A DNA stretch of 64,000 nt from JBPBQZ01 sp050955105. Lineage in GTDB: Bacteria > Pseudomonadota > Gammaproteobacteria > Burkholderiales > Burkholderiaceae. Of this stretch, positions 41,224 through 51,602 are shown piece by piece (positions within the stretch are counted from its first letter, which is position 1; every line of letters starts with the position of its first letter). The notes below the pieces were generated by a model. That model ran no database searches. It saw only the letters and a program-made list of their open reading frames with translations, and had not been told where the DNA came from. The DNA is taken from NCBI GenBank assembly GCA_050955105.1, contig JBPBQZ010000033.1, forward strand, positions 1 through 64,000. Direction: 5' to 3'. Both the position numbers and the translations under genes were made by a program.

Positions 41224-42053
41224 ATGGCACTCGGACGCAAGGAGCGGATCCTAATTCTCGCGAAGACGTACCCGTCTCCAAGCGTTCAGTATGTCGAAAC
41301 TTCCTGTGTTGCGGGAGTTAGTCAAGACGGCGCTATGCGCCGCTTGTATCCAGTACCGTTTCGAATGATTGAGAAAGGTCAGCAGTTCAAGAAGTGGCAG
41401 TGGATCGATGTTCGAGTTGAGAAGGCCAACAAAGATCACCGCCCGGAGAGCCATAAGCTGTATGTCGACACGATTGTCTGCGGGGACAAGATCAGCACCG
41501 ACAAAGAGTGGCAAGCTCGGTGGGAATGGCTAGACAAAATCCCGGCGTTCGGAAGCATTGATGCAATGGAGGCTGGGCGTCTGAGCGACGGGCTATCCAT
41601 GGCGCTATTACGACCGAAGAGGTTACTGGGGCTTGATATTACGAAAGCCCGAAACCCGGACTGGACGGAAGATGAGAAGGAGAAGCTAACGCACCAGCAG
41701 ACGCAAGATGATCTCTTCTCCAAGGCAGAGGTGAAGCGGCAAATCAGGGATCTGCGCAAGGTACCGTTTGACTTCCACTACCGATACGTGTGCGACACCC
41801 CGGAATGCGAAAAGGAATATCGGCACAAGATCATCGACTGGGAGCCGGCGCATTATTTTGGAACTGCCGCCGCAGCTATGGCATGGATTGGGAGCAGCCG
41901 TTCCGAGCCCAGCTGGAGGGCCGGCTCGGCGGCAAGGACTTGATGTTCTTGATGGGCAATCAGCACCGATTTCAAGACCAGTGGTTGATCATCAGCTTGA
42001 TTTATCCACCTAAGCAAAGGCCATCCGAGGCGATGCAGCGCTCGCTTTTTTAG
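41224..42053 (+). pseudogene. Unknown gene broken by a one-base frameshift; partner of the convergent DUF488 gene
   Basis: I do not recognise the family. The frame from the ATG at 41224 (GGAG ribosome-binding site at 41213-41216) encodes MALGRKERILILAKTYPSPS and continues to HKIIDWE near 41844, then turns to nonsense (PAHYFGTAAAAMAW). In the frame one base back the protein continues sensibly as AGALFWN...YGMDWEQPF...GKDLMFLMGNQHRFQDQW and stops at 42053, giving a rebuilt product of about 276 residues. One G appears to be missing in the block GGGAGCC around 41840-41846. The C-terminal half shares its 3' end with the DUF488 gene by a 44-bp convergent overlap. Base composition is AT-richer than the core genes. 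A sequencing error is possible. Confidence 0.75.
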
Positions 42054-42492
42054 GGGTTGCGGCTCTGATATGCCGGACTTCGGCGCCGCAGAGGTTATGC
42101 ACCGCATTGGCCACCATAGAACGGTGGCAAAAGTTGAAATCGGCCTCGTAGCAGAGCAACGCGCAATTGGACAAATTCGCCGTCTCCGAGAGCTCGGTGA
42201 TGGCGATTTGCTGGTTCTTGAGATGCTTTAGAAAACCTTCCGTATATCGATTCCAGTCCCCGTCTTCGCGGTAGCGGTTACGCACCGGTTTGGGACAACC
42301 GAGGTTGACCATATGAATGTACTCGAGGCCGGACATATTCAGGACGTTGGCCAGCGCTTTTTTCGAAAATCCGTGCTTGCGCGATAAGGGTAGTTCTCGA
42401 ATGTCCACGACGGTCTCGATGCCGTGTTCAGTAAGCAGCGAAATGAACGAGTCGATGTTCAGTCCTTCGTACCCTATGGTGAAAACAGTCAT
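42010..42492 (-). CDS. DUF488-family protein
   Basis: A 160-residue protein of the DUF488 family: MTVFTIGYEGLNIDSFISLL, VDIRELPLSRKHGFSKKAL at 27-45, and the conserved Cys-His pair in LLCYEADFNFCHRSMVANAV. The family's activity is not established; the conserved Arg, Cys and His residues suggest an enzyme. A GGAGG site lies about ten bases before the ATG at 42492. The gene converges on, and overlaps, the frameshifted partner gene and lies just outside the tmRNA gene, a common insertion hot spot, which together with the AT-rich composition indicates horizontal acquisition. Possible roles include phage defence or nucleic-acid modification; that is speculation. Confidence 0.85.
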   Translation of the reverse strand: MTVFTIGYEGLNIDSFISLLTEHGIETVVDIRELPLSRKHGFSKKALANVLNMSGLEYIHMVNLGCPKPVRNRYREDGDWNRYTEGFLKHLKNQQIAITELSETANLSNCALLCYEADFNFCHRSMVANAVHNLCGAEVRHIRAATPKKASAASPRMAFA

Positions 42493-42602
42493 TGGTTGAG
42501 TCCCTCCGGACGCAATCTTACCGGACGATGCGAGTCACTGACGAGGGCTCAGGAGCGCCGCCTGCCTCTGCTGTCAATCGTAAACTTTCTGTCTCCGGCA
42601 AC

Positions 42603-42637
42603 AAAAAACCCCGCGGAGCCAAGCCCGGCGGGGTTTT
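42603..42637 (-). terminator. Intrinsic terminator of ssrA
   Basis: Read on the minus strand, AAAACCCCGC (complement of 42628-42637) and GCGGGGTTTT (complement of 42605-42614) form a 10-bp stem with a 13-nt loop followed by a run of T. It lies 24 bp beyond the tmRNA 3' end. Confidence 0.8.
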
Positions 42638-42660
42638 CTGGTCAGACTTTGAGAATATAT

Positions 42661-43018
42661 TGGTGGAGCCGGCGGGAATCGAACCCGCGTCCGCAAGCAC
42701 TCCACAACCAGTTCTACATACTTAGTCCAGTCATTTGATTTCACCGTTACGACGCGGACGAACACGCTGCGCAACGGCAATTCGCTGGTTTTAGGACCGG
42801 ATGTCGCGACGCCATCCGGTACGAGCTGACGTATTAGACCTCACATGGCCTTGCGGCCCCAACCCGTCAGCGAGTCGGTGTGAGGCAAGCCGGTTTTAAG
42901 CGGCTAGAGCGAAAGTAGAATCGTTCGCAGTTACTTAGATCCCATTGATTTACGAGGTGACGGGTCCTCGGTATGCCCTGAATTGCTTTGCTACCCACGT
43001 CGAAACCAAGTCGGCCCC
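42661..43018 (-). ncRNA. ssrA: tmRNA (one-piece), proteolysis tag ANDSTFALAA
   Basis: The minus strand reads 5'-GGGGCCGACTTGGTTTCGAC at 43018 and ends with the T-arm GGGTTCGATTCCCGC and GGCTCCACCA at 42661-42663, the standard tmRNA termini with an encoded CCA. The tag reading frame is at 42896-42928: codons GCG AAC GAT TCT ACT TTC GCT CTA GCC GCT then TAA, i.e. ANDSTFALAA. Thus stalled ribosomes receive a tag ending in LAA that directs ClpXP-type proteolysis. The molecule is about 358 nt. It lies between gph and a terminator and probably has its own promoter within the inverted repeat at 43024-43044. Confidence 0.97.
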
Positions 43019-43023
43019 AAACG

Positions 43024-43044
43024 AAGCGTGATTATCTCACGCTT
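43024..43044 (-). promoter_or_regulatory. Probable ssrA -10 region inside an inverted repeat
   Basis: AAGCGTGA (43024-43031) and TCACGCTT (43037-43044) form an 8-bp perfect inverted repeat. On the minus strand it holds GATAAT, a -10-like hexamer, about 12 bp before the mature tmRNA 5' end. The -35 match is poor. It could equally be a hairpin at the end of the gph transcript or an operator for ssrA. Confidence 0.45.
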
Positions 43045-43077
43045 TGCCAGGGCCGCCACCCGCTCGAGGCTGCGTGA

Positions 43078-43806
43078 TCAAACGCCCAGCGTAAACAGAA
43101 TTGCCGCCAGTTCGTCGCCGCTGGCCACAACGCGGTCGGCGTCCCACGCCTCAGGCGGTAATCCGTCACCGCTATAACCGTAGCTCACAGCAATCGTGAA
43201 CATGCCGGCCGCATGACCAGCCAGGATGTCGCGATGATCGTCACCGACATAGATAGTTTTCACCGGATCGCTGCCAATCTGCTGCGCGGCCAGCAGTAAG
43301 GGCGCCGGATGTGGCTTCGAATACGGCGTGGTGTCGCCACTGACCAGGCAACCTGCCGCATCCAGCAAGCCCAGTTGGCGGCACAGCGGCTGCGCCAGAT
43401 TCTCGACCTTGTTGGTCACGATGCCCCAGCGTACGCCGCGCGCCGACAAATCCGCCAGCAGCGCCTCGATTCCCGGAAACAGTTCAGTCTCGACGCACAG
43501 GTCGGCGGCATAATTGGCGAGGAATTCAACCCGCATGGCGGCAAACGCGGGGTCGTCACGGTCTATGCCGAATGCCTCGCCGAGCAGGCCGGCCGCACCT
43601 TTCGACGCCAGCGGCCGCAGGCGCTCGAACGGCACCATTTCCAGTCCGCGGTCGACCCGCATTTTGTTCACGGCAGCCGCGAGATCCGGCGCGGTGTCGG
43701 CCAGCGTGCCGTCCAGATCGAAAAGTACCGCGCGCGCCAGCCCGAGATCGCGCTGTCGCGCGGCTTCCGCATGCGGCTCTGTTGCCGCGATGTCATTCTC
43801 ACCCAC
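43078..43806 (-). CDS. gph: Phosphoglycolate phosphatase
   Basis: A 242-residue HAD-superfamily phosphatase that removes phosphate from 2-phosphoglycolate. Motif I is VLFDLDGTLADTAPDLAAAV, with the nucleophile Asp near residue 30; motif II is GIVTNK, and motif III/IV lysine and acidic residues are in YSKPHPAPLLLAA and IYVGDDHRDILAGHAAGM. It begins at a GTG (43806), as there is no in-frame ATG before motif I, and lies 14 bp after the ubiG stop, so it is co-transcribed with ubiG. Confidence 0.93.
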   Translation of the reverse strand: MGENDIAATEPHAEAARQRDLGLARAVLFDLDGTLADTAPDLAAAVNKMRVDRGLEMVPFERLRPLASKGAAGLLGEAFGIDRDDPAFAAMRVEFLANYAADLCVETELFPGIEALLADLSARGVRWGIVTNKVENLAQPLCRQLGLLDAAGCLVSGDTTPYSKPHPAPLLLAAQQIGSDPVKTIYVGDDHRDILAGHAAGMFTIAVSYGYSGDGLPPEAWDADRVVASGDELAAILFTLGV

Positions 43807-43820
43807 GGCCGTGTCTCATC

Positions 43821-44537
43821 TCAAACCTGCCGCTGGCACGCCAGCATGTAGTTGATGCCGGTATCGCGGCTCAACCGAAAGGTACGACTGAACGGCTGAT
43901 AGGTGATGCCCTCGATCGCACGTGGCTGCAACCCGGCGCGGCGCACAAAGCCGGCCAGTTCGGAAGGGCGGATGAAGCGCTGGTAGTCGTGCGTGCCGCG
44001 CGGCAACAGCCCGGCGACGTATTCGGCGGCGACGATGCCTAATAGATAAGACTTCAAGTTCCGATTCAGCGTGGAGAAAAACACCCAGCCGCCCGGCCGC
44101 ACCAAACTGGCGCAGGCGCCGACGATGGCCGCCGGGTCGGGCACGTGTTCGAGCATTTCCATGCAGGTGACGATATCGAAGGCGCCCGGCTCGCGTGCGG
44201 CCATGGCTTCGGCGGAAATCTCCTCGTAGCGCACCTGCGCGCCGCTTTCGAGGCTATGCAGGTCGGCGACGCCGAGCGCTTCGCTCGATAGGTCGATGCC
44301 GGTCACCGCCGCGCCGCGCTGCGCCATCGATTCAGACAGGATGCCGCCGCCGCAACCGATATCGAGCACGCGTCGACCGGCCAGACCGGCGTGCCCATCG
44401 ATCCATTGCAGGCGCAGCGGATTCAGATCGTGGAGGGGTTTGAATTCGGCGCCCGGATCCCACCAACGGTGAGCGAGGTCGCCGAACTTCTTGAGTTCGC
44501 TGGGATCGACGTTCATGAAGGTCTGTGGAGAAGTCAT
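43821..44537 (-). CDS. ubiG: Ubiquinone biosynthesis O-methyltransferase
   Basis: A 238-residue SAM-dependent methyltransferase that catalyses both O-methylations in ubiquinone synthesis. The SAM-binding motif is VLDIGCGGGILSESMAQRGA near residue 57-76, with DPSELKKFGDLAHRWWDP at the N-terminus and RGTHDYQRFIRPSELAGFVR near 185, all typical of UbiG. It is the first gene of a ubiG-gph unit, separated from ompA by the terminator at 44576-44609. Confidence 0.95.
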   Translation of the reverse strand: MTSPQTFMNVDPSELKKFGDLAHRWWDPGAEFKPLHDLNPLRLQWIDGHAGLAGRRVLDIGCGGGILSESMAQRGAAVTGIDLSSEALGVADLHSLESGAQVRYEEISAEAMAAREPGAFDIVTCMEMLEHVPDPAAIVGACASLVRPGGWVFFSTLNRNLKSYLLGIVAAEYVAGLLPRGTHDYQRFIRPSELAGFVRRAGLQPRAIEGITYQPFSRTFRLSRDTGINYMLACQRQV

Positions 44538-44575
44538 GACCTAAGTATATCTTGCCGAATAAGGCTGCCTACAAA

Positions 44576-44609
44576 GACAAAGCCCCTGCGGTGAGGCAGG
44601 GGCTTTGTC
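44576..44609 (-). terminator. Strong intrinsic terminator downstream of ompA
   Basis: A 14-bp perfect stem (44576-44589 with 44596-44609) closes a 6-nt loop, GGTGAG. On the minus strand it lies 42 bp past the ompA stop and is followed by a T-rich tail. The symmetry means that it may also stop transcription coming from the other side. Confidence 0.88.
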
Positions 44610-44651
44610 TTGCGCCCCGCCGAAGCGGGGCGTTGCTGCAGCGAAGCTAGC

Positions 44652-45308
44652 TTACTGGGCGGTGTTCGCGGTGGCGTCAACTTCGACGACCACACGGCGG
44701 TCCGGTGCCAGGCAAGCGATCAACGCCTTGCGGTTCTTCTGGTTGCAATCGGTCGTTACAGGATCGCGCTTGCCCTTGCCTTCCGTGTAGATCCGGTTGC
44801 CATCGATGCCCTTGCTGACCAGGTAGGCCTTGACAGCGGCGGCACGACGTTGCGACAGGCGATCGTTGTAGCGGTCGGAACCGATACGGTCGGTGTAGCC
44901 CGTGGCGACCACGACTTCCAGGTTCAAGCCTTGCAGCTTGGCGGCCAGGTCATCCAGCGCGCGCTTGCCAGCGGGCTTCAGGACAGCCTTGTCGAAGTCG
45001 AACAGCGCGTCAGCTTGATAGCTGAGCTTTTGCGACGTGATCTGCGGAGCCGGAGCGGGAGGCGGAGCAACCGGGGCCGGAGCTTGCGCGACCAGTGCGC
45101 CATCGCACTTGGCATTGGCGGTGGCGGGCGTCCAGAACGCATCGCGCCAGCACAGTTCGTTCGTGCCATTCATCCACACGTATTCGCTGGTGCCATTAAC
45201 CCAGTTGTCATTGACGGCTTGCTTCGACGCCGGAACGGACTGAGCGGACGCGGACACAGCCATCACCGCGGTAGCTGCAATAAATGCAAGCTTCGAAAAA
45301 TTTTTCAT
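44652..45308 (-). CDS. ompA: OmpA-family outer membrane protein
   Basis: A 218-residue exported protein with a signal peptide (cleavage near ASA-Q at residue 22), a short N-terminal region with repeated NGT-containing segments (NWVNGTSEYVWMNGTNELCW), a Pro/Ala-rich linker and a C-terminal OmpA domain that binds peptidoglycan: LFDFDKAVLKPAGKRALDDL and VVATGYTDRIGSDRYNDRLS. It anchors the outer membrane to the cell wall; unlike E. coli OmpA it has no eight-stranded barrel. Ribosome-binding site GAGGAGA precedes the ATG. A well-expressed gene, given its strong flanking terminator and the extended -10 promoter at 45384-45392. Confidence 0.93.
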   Translation of the reverse strand: MKNFSKLAFIAATAVMAVSASAQSVPASKQAVNDNWVNGTSEYVWMNGTNELCWRDAFWTPATANAKCDGALVAQAPAPVAPPPAPAPQITSQKLSYQADALFDFDKAVLKPAGKRALDDLAAKLQGLNLEVVVATGYTDRIGSDRYNDRLSQRRAAAVKAYLVSKGIDGNRIYTEGKGKRDPVTTDCNQKNRKALIACLAPDRRVVVEVDATANTAQ

Positions 45309-45383
45309 ATTCTCCTCTCGAAATTGAGATTACCGCAGGTTTACTGCGAGCCTGATAGTGAAACACCAACTTAGCGTCGGCGG

Positions 45384-45392
45384 AGTATAGCA
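45384..45392 (-). promoter_or_regulatory. Extended -10 promoter of ompA
   Basis: On the minus strand TGCTATACT is a good extended -10 element about 75 bp upstream of the ompA start. The -35 region (near TTTTTG) is weak, which an extended -10 can tolerate. Confidence 0.5.
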
Positions 45393-45682
45393 TTGACCGG
45401 AGTGGCAAAAACCCTGTCTCCGGCCGCCGAGACGCCGGTGCGCTGAAGAGCATTCTGCCATACCACCACTGGCATTTATCAGCTTCAGCCGCCGGTCTCC
45501 GCGCTACTAAGGCCTTTCTGTGGTGCCTCTGCAACATCCCCGCGGCGCGCTGCGACAGTGTGCCCGTAAAAAAGTTCACTGACACACTTTCCCACACAAA
45601 AAAGTTTGGCTCGGACAATTCCACGATCGCGCGTAAATACCTGCCACGGTTGCCGCGAATCCCCGGTCGCGGCGAGGCCGCA

Positions 45683-45691
45683 TGATAAAAT
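45683..45691 (+). promoter_or_regulatory. Extended -10 candidate for gyrA
   Basis: TGATAAAAT is an extended -10-like element about 57 bp upstream of the gyrA start. No clear -35 hexamer is at the correct distance. Confidence 0.4.
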
Positions 45692-45747
45692 CGCGCGATG
45701 CTCACCCGGAAGGCGGTCTTATGGCCGCTTTCTCATAGAAACGGACA

Positions 45748-48357
<2,610 letters not shown>

Positions 48358-48400
48358 ACGCTCGGCTGACTGACGAATAACTGATTTTATTGGAGCAATA

Positions 48401-49006
48401 ATGCAAAAAGGATTCAAGCAGTGGACGTTGTTGGCATTGTTCGTCCCCACGCTTGCGATGGCGCAATCGCTGCAGATGCAAAGCCAGGGCGCGGCACCCG
48501 CCGCCGCCACAGCCCCGGCCGATCCAGCGAAGCAGGCTGCCGTCAAGGATCTCCTCGCTGCGATCGACGCTGACAAGCTGGTAGGTGCCATTGCCAGCAG
48601 CGCGCAGATGCAGGCCAAGCAGTTGGTTCCGGCGATCCTCTCGGATTCGTTGACCGAAAACAAGGCATTGACCGACAAGCAGAAGCAAGCGGCCGTACCG
48701 GCACTGCAAAAGAACGCCGTGCCGAAGTTGGTAGACAGCGCCGGACAGGTCTTCAGCAGCGACCAGTTCCGTCAAGATGCCCTGCAAGCCCAGTACGATG
48801 CCTACAGCAAGTACTACACAACCCAGGAAATCAAGGATCTGACGACGTTCTACCGCAGCGCTTCGGGCCGCAAGTTCATCGAAGTGCAAGACCAGGTTGG
48901 TCGCGACGTCGTCAATGGCTTGATGCAGAAATACATGCCGGAGTCGATCAAGGCCACGCGTGACCAGGCCGATCGGGAAATTGCCGCGGTGCGTCCGGGC
49001 AAGTAA
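48401..49006 (+). CDS. DUF2059 exported protein
   Basis: A 201-residue protein with a signal peptide (LALFVPTLAMA-Q) and a DUF2059 domain in the second half (LQAQYDAYSKYYTTQEIKDL, TTFYRSASGRKFIEVQDQV). The family is periplasmic and of unknown function. An Ala/Pro linker follows the signal peptide. The gene sits between gyrA and serC, the usual Burkholderia arrangement, and has its own downstream terminator. Confidence 0.87.
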   Translation: MQKGFKQWTLLALFVPTLAMAQSLQMQSQGAAPAAATAPADPAKQAAVKDLLAAIDADKLVGAIASSAQMQAKQLVPAILSDSLTENKALTDKQKQAAVPALQKNAVPKLVDSAGQVFSSDQFRQDALQAQYDAYSKYYTTQEIKDLTTFYRSASGRKFIEVQDQVGRDVVNGLMQKYMPESIKATRDQADREIAAVRPGK

Positions 49007-49106
49007 AGAGTCAGCGTCTCACACAGGTCTTCGGGCCGCGTTCAGCCCAGCGACCTGCGACTGCAGCGCCGAAGCCGACATTGGCCGATAGCGGCGACAG
49101 TGCGAT

Positions 49107-49145
49107 AATTGCCGTTTGCGCGAAAGCGCCGACGGCAATTTTTTC
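49107..49145 (+). terminator. Intrinsic terminator between the DUF2059 gene and serC
   Basis: AATTGCCGT (49107-49115) and ACGGCAATT (49132-49140) form a 9-bp stem, with a smaller GCGC-GAAA-GCGC hairpin inside the loop, followed by six T. It should end the gyrA-DUF2059 transcript about 100 bp past the stop and precedes the serC operon. Confidence 0.83.
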
Positions 49146-49244
49146 TTGCGCGACCGATTCAATGCGGCTGCGTCGAACTGAGTGTCGACGTCGACCGGCA
49201 TCGCCGTCCGCACCTTGTCCCCTCGAAAAATTTCAGAGATTCAG

Positions 49245-50321
49245 ATGCGCCAGTTCAATTTTTCCGCCGGTCCAGCCGCCTTGCCTGAAGAGGTGCTGCG
49301 TCAGGCCGCAGAGGAAATGCTCGAATGGCGCGGCACCGGCGTGAGCGTGATGGAGATGAGCCATCGTTCGTCGGCTTATCTGGGCATTTACGAAGAGGCG
49401 CGCGACACTTTGCGGCAATTGCTCGAAGTGCCGTCGAACTATCAGATTCTCTTCATGCAGGGCGGCGCACTGGCCGAAAACGCGCTCATCCCGATGAATT
49501 TGCTGGGTGAGCGCCAAGTGGCCGATTACGTGGTAACCGGTTCGTGGTCGGCCAAGTCGATCGCCGAGGCGGCGCGCTACTGCAGCCCCCATCTAGCCGC
49601 GTCGACGCAAAGCAGCGGGTTTCGCAGCGCACCTGGCATCGAGGCTTGGCAGCTTTCCGTCGATCCGGCCTATGTGCACTTCTGCAGCAACGAAACCATC
49701 AACGGCGTCGAGTATTTCGATTTCCCCGACACCGGCGCGGTGCCCTTGGTGGCGGACGCATCTTCGCACCTGCTGTCGCGGCCCATGGATGTTTCCAAGG
49801 TTGGCGTGCTGTATGGCGGCGCGCAGAAAAACATCGGCATGGCCGGTCTGACGCTGGTAATCGTACGCGACGATCTGCTCGACCGCGCACGGCTGATCTG
49901 CCCGACCGCGTTCCACTGGAAGACCGTCGCGCAAAACGATTCGATGTACAACACGCCACCCACTTATGCGATCTATATCGCCGGGCTGGTGTTCCAGTGG
50001 TTGCTGCGGCAAGGCGGCCTGCCGGGCATCGAGCAACGCAATATCGAGAAAGCCCGCTTGCTGTACGAAACCATCGACCGCAGCGATCTATATGTGAACG
50101 AGGTAGACCTCGCGGCGCGCTCGCGGATGAACGTGCCGTTCTTCCTGAAAGATGCCAGTCGCAACGATGCTTTCCTGCAAGGCGCGCAGCAGCGCGGCTT
50201 GCTGCAGCTCAAGGGACACAAGAGCGTCGGCGGCATGCGCGCATCGATCTACAATGCGGTGCCTCTGGCGGCGGTGCAAGCCTTGACCGACTACATGAAA
50301 GAATTCGAACGCCGCGCCTGA
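49245..50321 (+). CDS. serC: Phosphoserine aminotransferase
   Basis: A 358-residue PLP enzyme that makes 3-phosphoserine (serine synthesis) and 4-phosphohydroxythreonine (vitamin B6 synthesis). FNFSAGPAALPEEVLRQA opens the protein, EMSHRSSAYLGIYEEAR follows near 39, and the PLP lysine is in LYGGAQKNIGMAGLTLVIV near residue 195. The ATG at 49245 (MRQFNFSAGP) is used because the family begins there; the frame is open upstream to 49182. It heads the serC-pheA-hisC-tyrA-aroA-cmk cluster. Confidence 0.97.
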   Translation: MRQFNFSAGPAALPEEVLRQAAEEMLEWRGTGVSVMEMSHRSSAYLGIYEEARDTLRQLLEVPSNYQILFMQGGALAENALIPMNLLGERQVADYVVTGSWSAKSIAEAARYCSPHLAASTQSSGFRSAPGIEAWQLSVDPAYVHFCSNETINGVEYFDFPDTGAVPLVADASSHLLSRPMDVSKVGVLYGGAQKNIGMAGLTLVIVRDDLLDRARLICPTAFHWKTVAQNDSMYNTPPTYAIYIAGLVFQWLLRQGGLPGIEQRNIEKARLLYETIDRSDLYVNEVDLAARSRMNVPFFLKDASRNDAFLQGAQQRGLLQLKGHKSVGGMRASIYNAVPLAAVQALTDYMKEFERRA

Positions 50322-50455
50322 GCTGTTGCGGCCACGCGCGCCAACACGCTGCACGTAATGTGACCGCCGCCGGCAACCATCAATACGCCGCCTACGGGGC
50401 GGTGATTCCCGCAACACCAAGGCCCGCGTGGCCTGTCCCAATCGAGTTGCCTGAT

Positions 50456-51538
50456 ATGGATGATGAACTGAGTGCCCGCCTCGCACCGCTGCGAGACCGC
50501 ATCGACGCACTGGACACGCAATTGCTGGCGCTGCTCAACGAGCGGGCGCGTGTGGCGCTCCAAGTCGGCGAGGTCAAGCACCAGTTGTCGGCGCCGGTCT
50601 TCAAGCCCGAGCGCGAACGCCAGGTCATCGAGCGCTTGCAGGGATTGAGCGACGGGCCGTTGCGCCGCGAACATATCGCCGCGATCTGGCGTGAAATCAT
50701 GTCGGGCAGCCGTGCGTTGGAAAAGACCCTGCGGGTGGCCTTCCTTGGGCCGGTTGGCACCTATAGCGAGCAGGCCGCGTTGCAGTTCTTCGGCGCATCG
50801 TTCGACGCATTGCCCAGTCCCTCCAGCGACGAAGTGTTTCGCGCGGTAGAAGCCGGTGCCGCCGACTACGGCGTGGTCGCCGTCGAAAACTCGACCGAAG
50901 GCGCGGTATCGCGCACGCTCGATCGGTTATTGCAATCGCCGTTGCCGATTACCGCCGAAATTGCTCTGCCGATTCGTCACAATCTGCTGACACTGAACGG
51001 CGGCACCGACGGTATCCTCAAGGTTTACGCGCATTCGCAGGCCTTGGCGCAGTGCCAGCAATGGCTGTCCACGCATCTGCCGCGCGCCGAGCGACTGGCC
51101 GTATCGAGCAATGCGGAGGGCGCCCGACTGGCGTCGCTCGACGCCACAGCCGCGGCCATTGCCGGTGACAAGGCCGCAGTCAATTACGGTCTGCAAATCA
51201 GCTTCGACGCGATCCAGGACGATCCGCATAACCGCACGCGCTTTTTCGTGCTGGGCGGCGACCCGCCGGCACCTACCGAGGCCGACCAGACGTCATTGAT
51301 TCTGTCGGTGAAAAATGAAGCGGGTGCGGTGTTTCGCATGCTCGAACCGTTCGCGCGCCACGGCGTATCGATGACGCGCTTTGAATCGCGGCCCGCGCGC
51401 AGCGGTGGCTGGAGTTATTTCTTCTATATCGACGTCGAAGGGCATCGCGACGACGCGCCACTGGCGGCCGCGTTGGAAGAATTAAAAGCCGACGCCGCTT
51501 TCGTCAAGATCCTCGGTTCCTATCCGCGCGCACATTAG
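50456..51538 (+). CDS. pheA: Bifunctional chorismate mutase/prephenate dehydratase
   Basis: A 360-residue P-protein of phenylalanine synthesis. The N-terminal AroQ chorismate mutase domain (LAPLRDRIDALDTQLLALLN, VGEVKHQL, FKPERERQV) covers about 1-90; the prephenate dehydratase domain follows (AFLGPVGTYSEQAALQFFG, ESTEG-like VENSTEGAVSRTLDRLLQ), and the C-terminal ACT regulatory domain (LILSVKNEAGAVFRML, FESRPARSGGWSYFFYID) binds phenylalanine for feedback control. The ATG at 50456 is chosen by family length; the frame upstream of it overlaps serC and is not coding. Confidence 0.96.
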   Translation: MDDELSARLAPLRDRIDALDTQLLALLNERARVALQVGEVKHQLSAPVFKPERERQVIERLQGLSDGPLRREHIAAIWREIMSGSRALEKTLRVAFLGPVGTYSEQAALQFFGASFDALPSPSSDEVFRAVEAGAADYGVVAVENSTEGAVSRTLDRLLQSPLPITAEIALPIRHNLLTLNGGTDGILKVYAHSQALAQCQQWLSTHLPRAERLAVSSNAEGARLASLDATAAAIAGDKAAVNYGLQISFDAIQDDPHNRTRFFVLGGDPPAPTEADQTSLILSVKNEAGAVFRMLEPFARHGVSMTRFESRPARSGGWSYFFYIDVEGHRDDAPLAAALEELKADAAFVKILGSYPRAH

Positions 51539-51602
51539 GCCACTACACGTCCAGCCCGCACCACTCGCTGAATTCGATTCTGCTTTCATGGAAGACCTGC
51601 TC

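Larger units (their letters stand above)
45309..45747. other. Divergent promoter region between ompA and gyrA
   Basis: About 440 bp with no credible gene. It holds the ompA promoter (45384-45392, minus) and a gyrA promoter candidate (45683-45691, plus). Nothing else that I can identify occurs between them. Confidence 0.6.

Noticed and set aside
42661..42700. A tRNA gene on the minus strand
   Set aside because: The T-arm and acceptor belong to the 3' end of tmRNA, whose 5' end and tag are found at 43018 and 42896-42928.
45208..45705. A 165-codon frame between ompA and gyrA
   Set aside because: It overlaps the ompA signal peptide and its promoter and shows no domain.
49544..50455. Long upstream extension of pheA through serC
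   Set aside because: It is an out-of-frame shadow of serC; the chorismate mutase domain begins at 50456.
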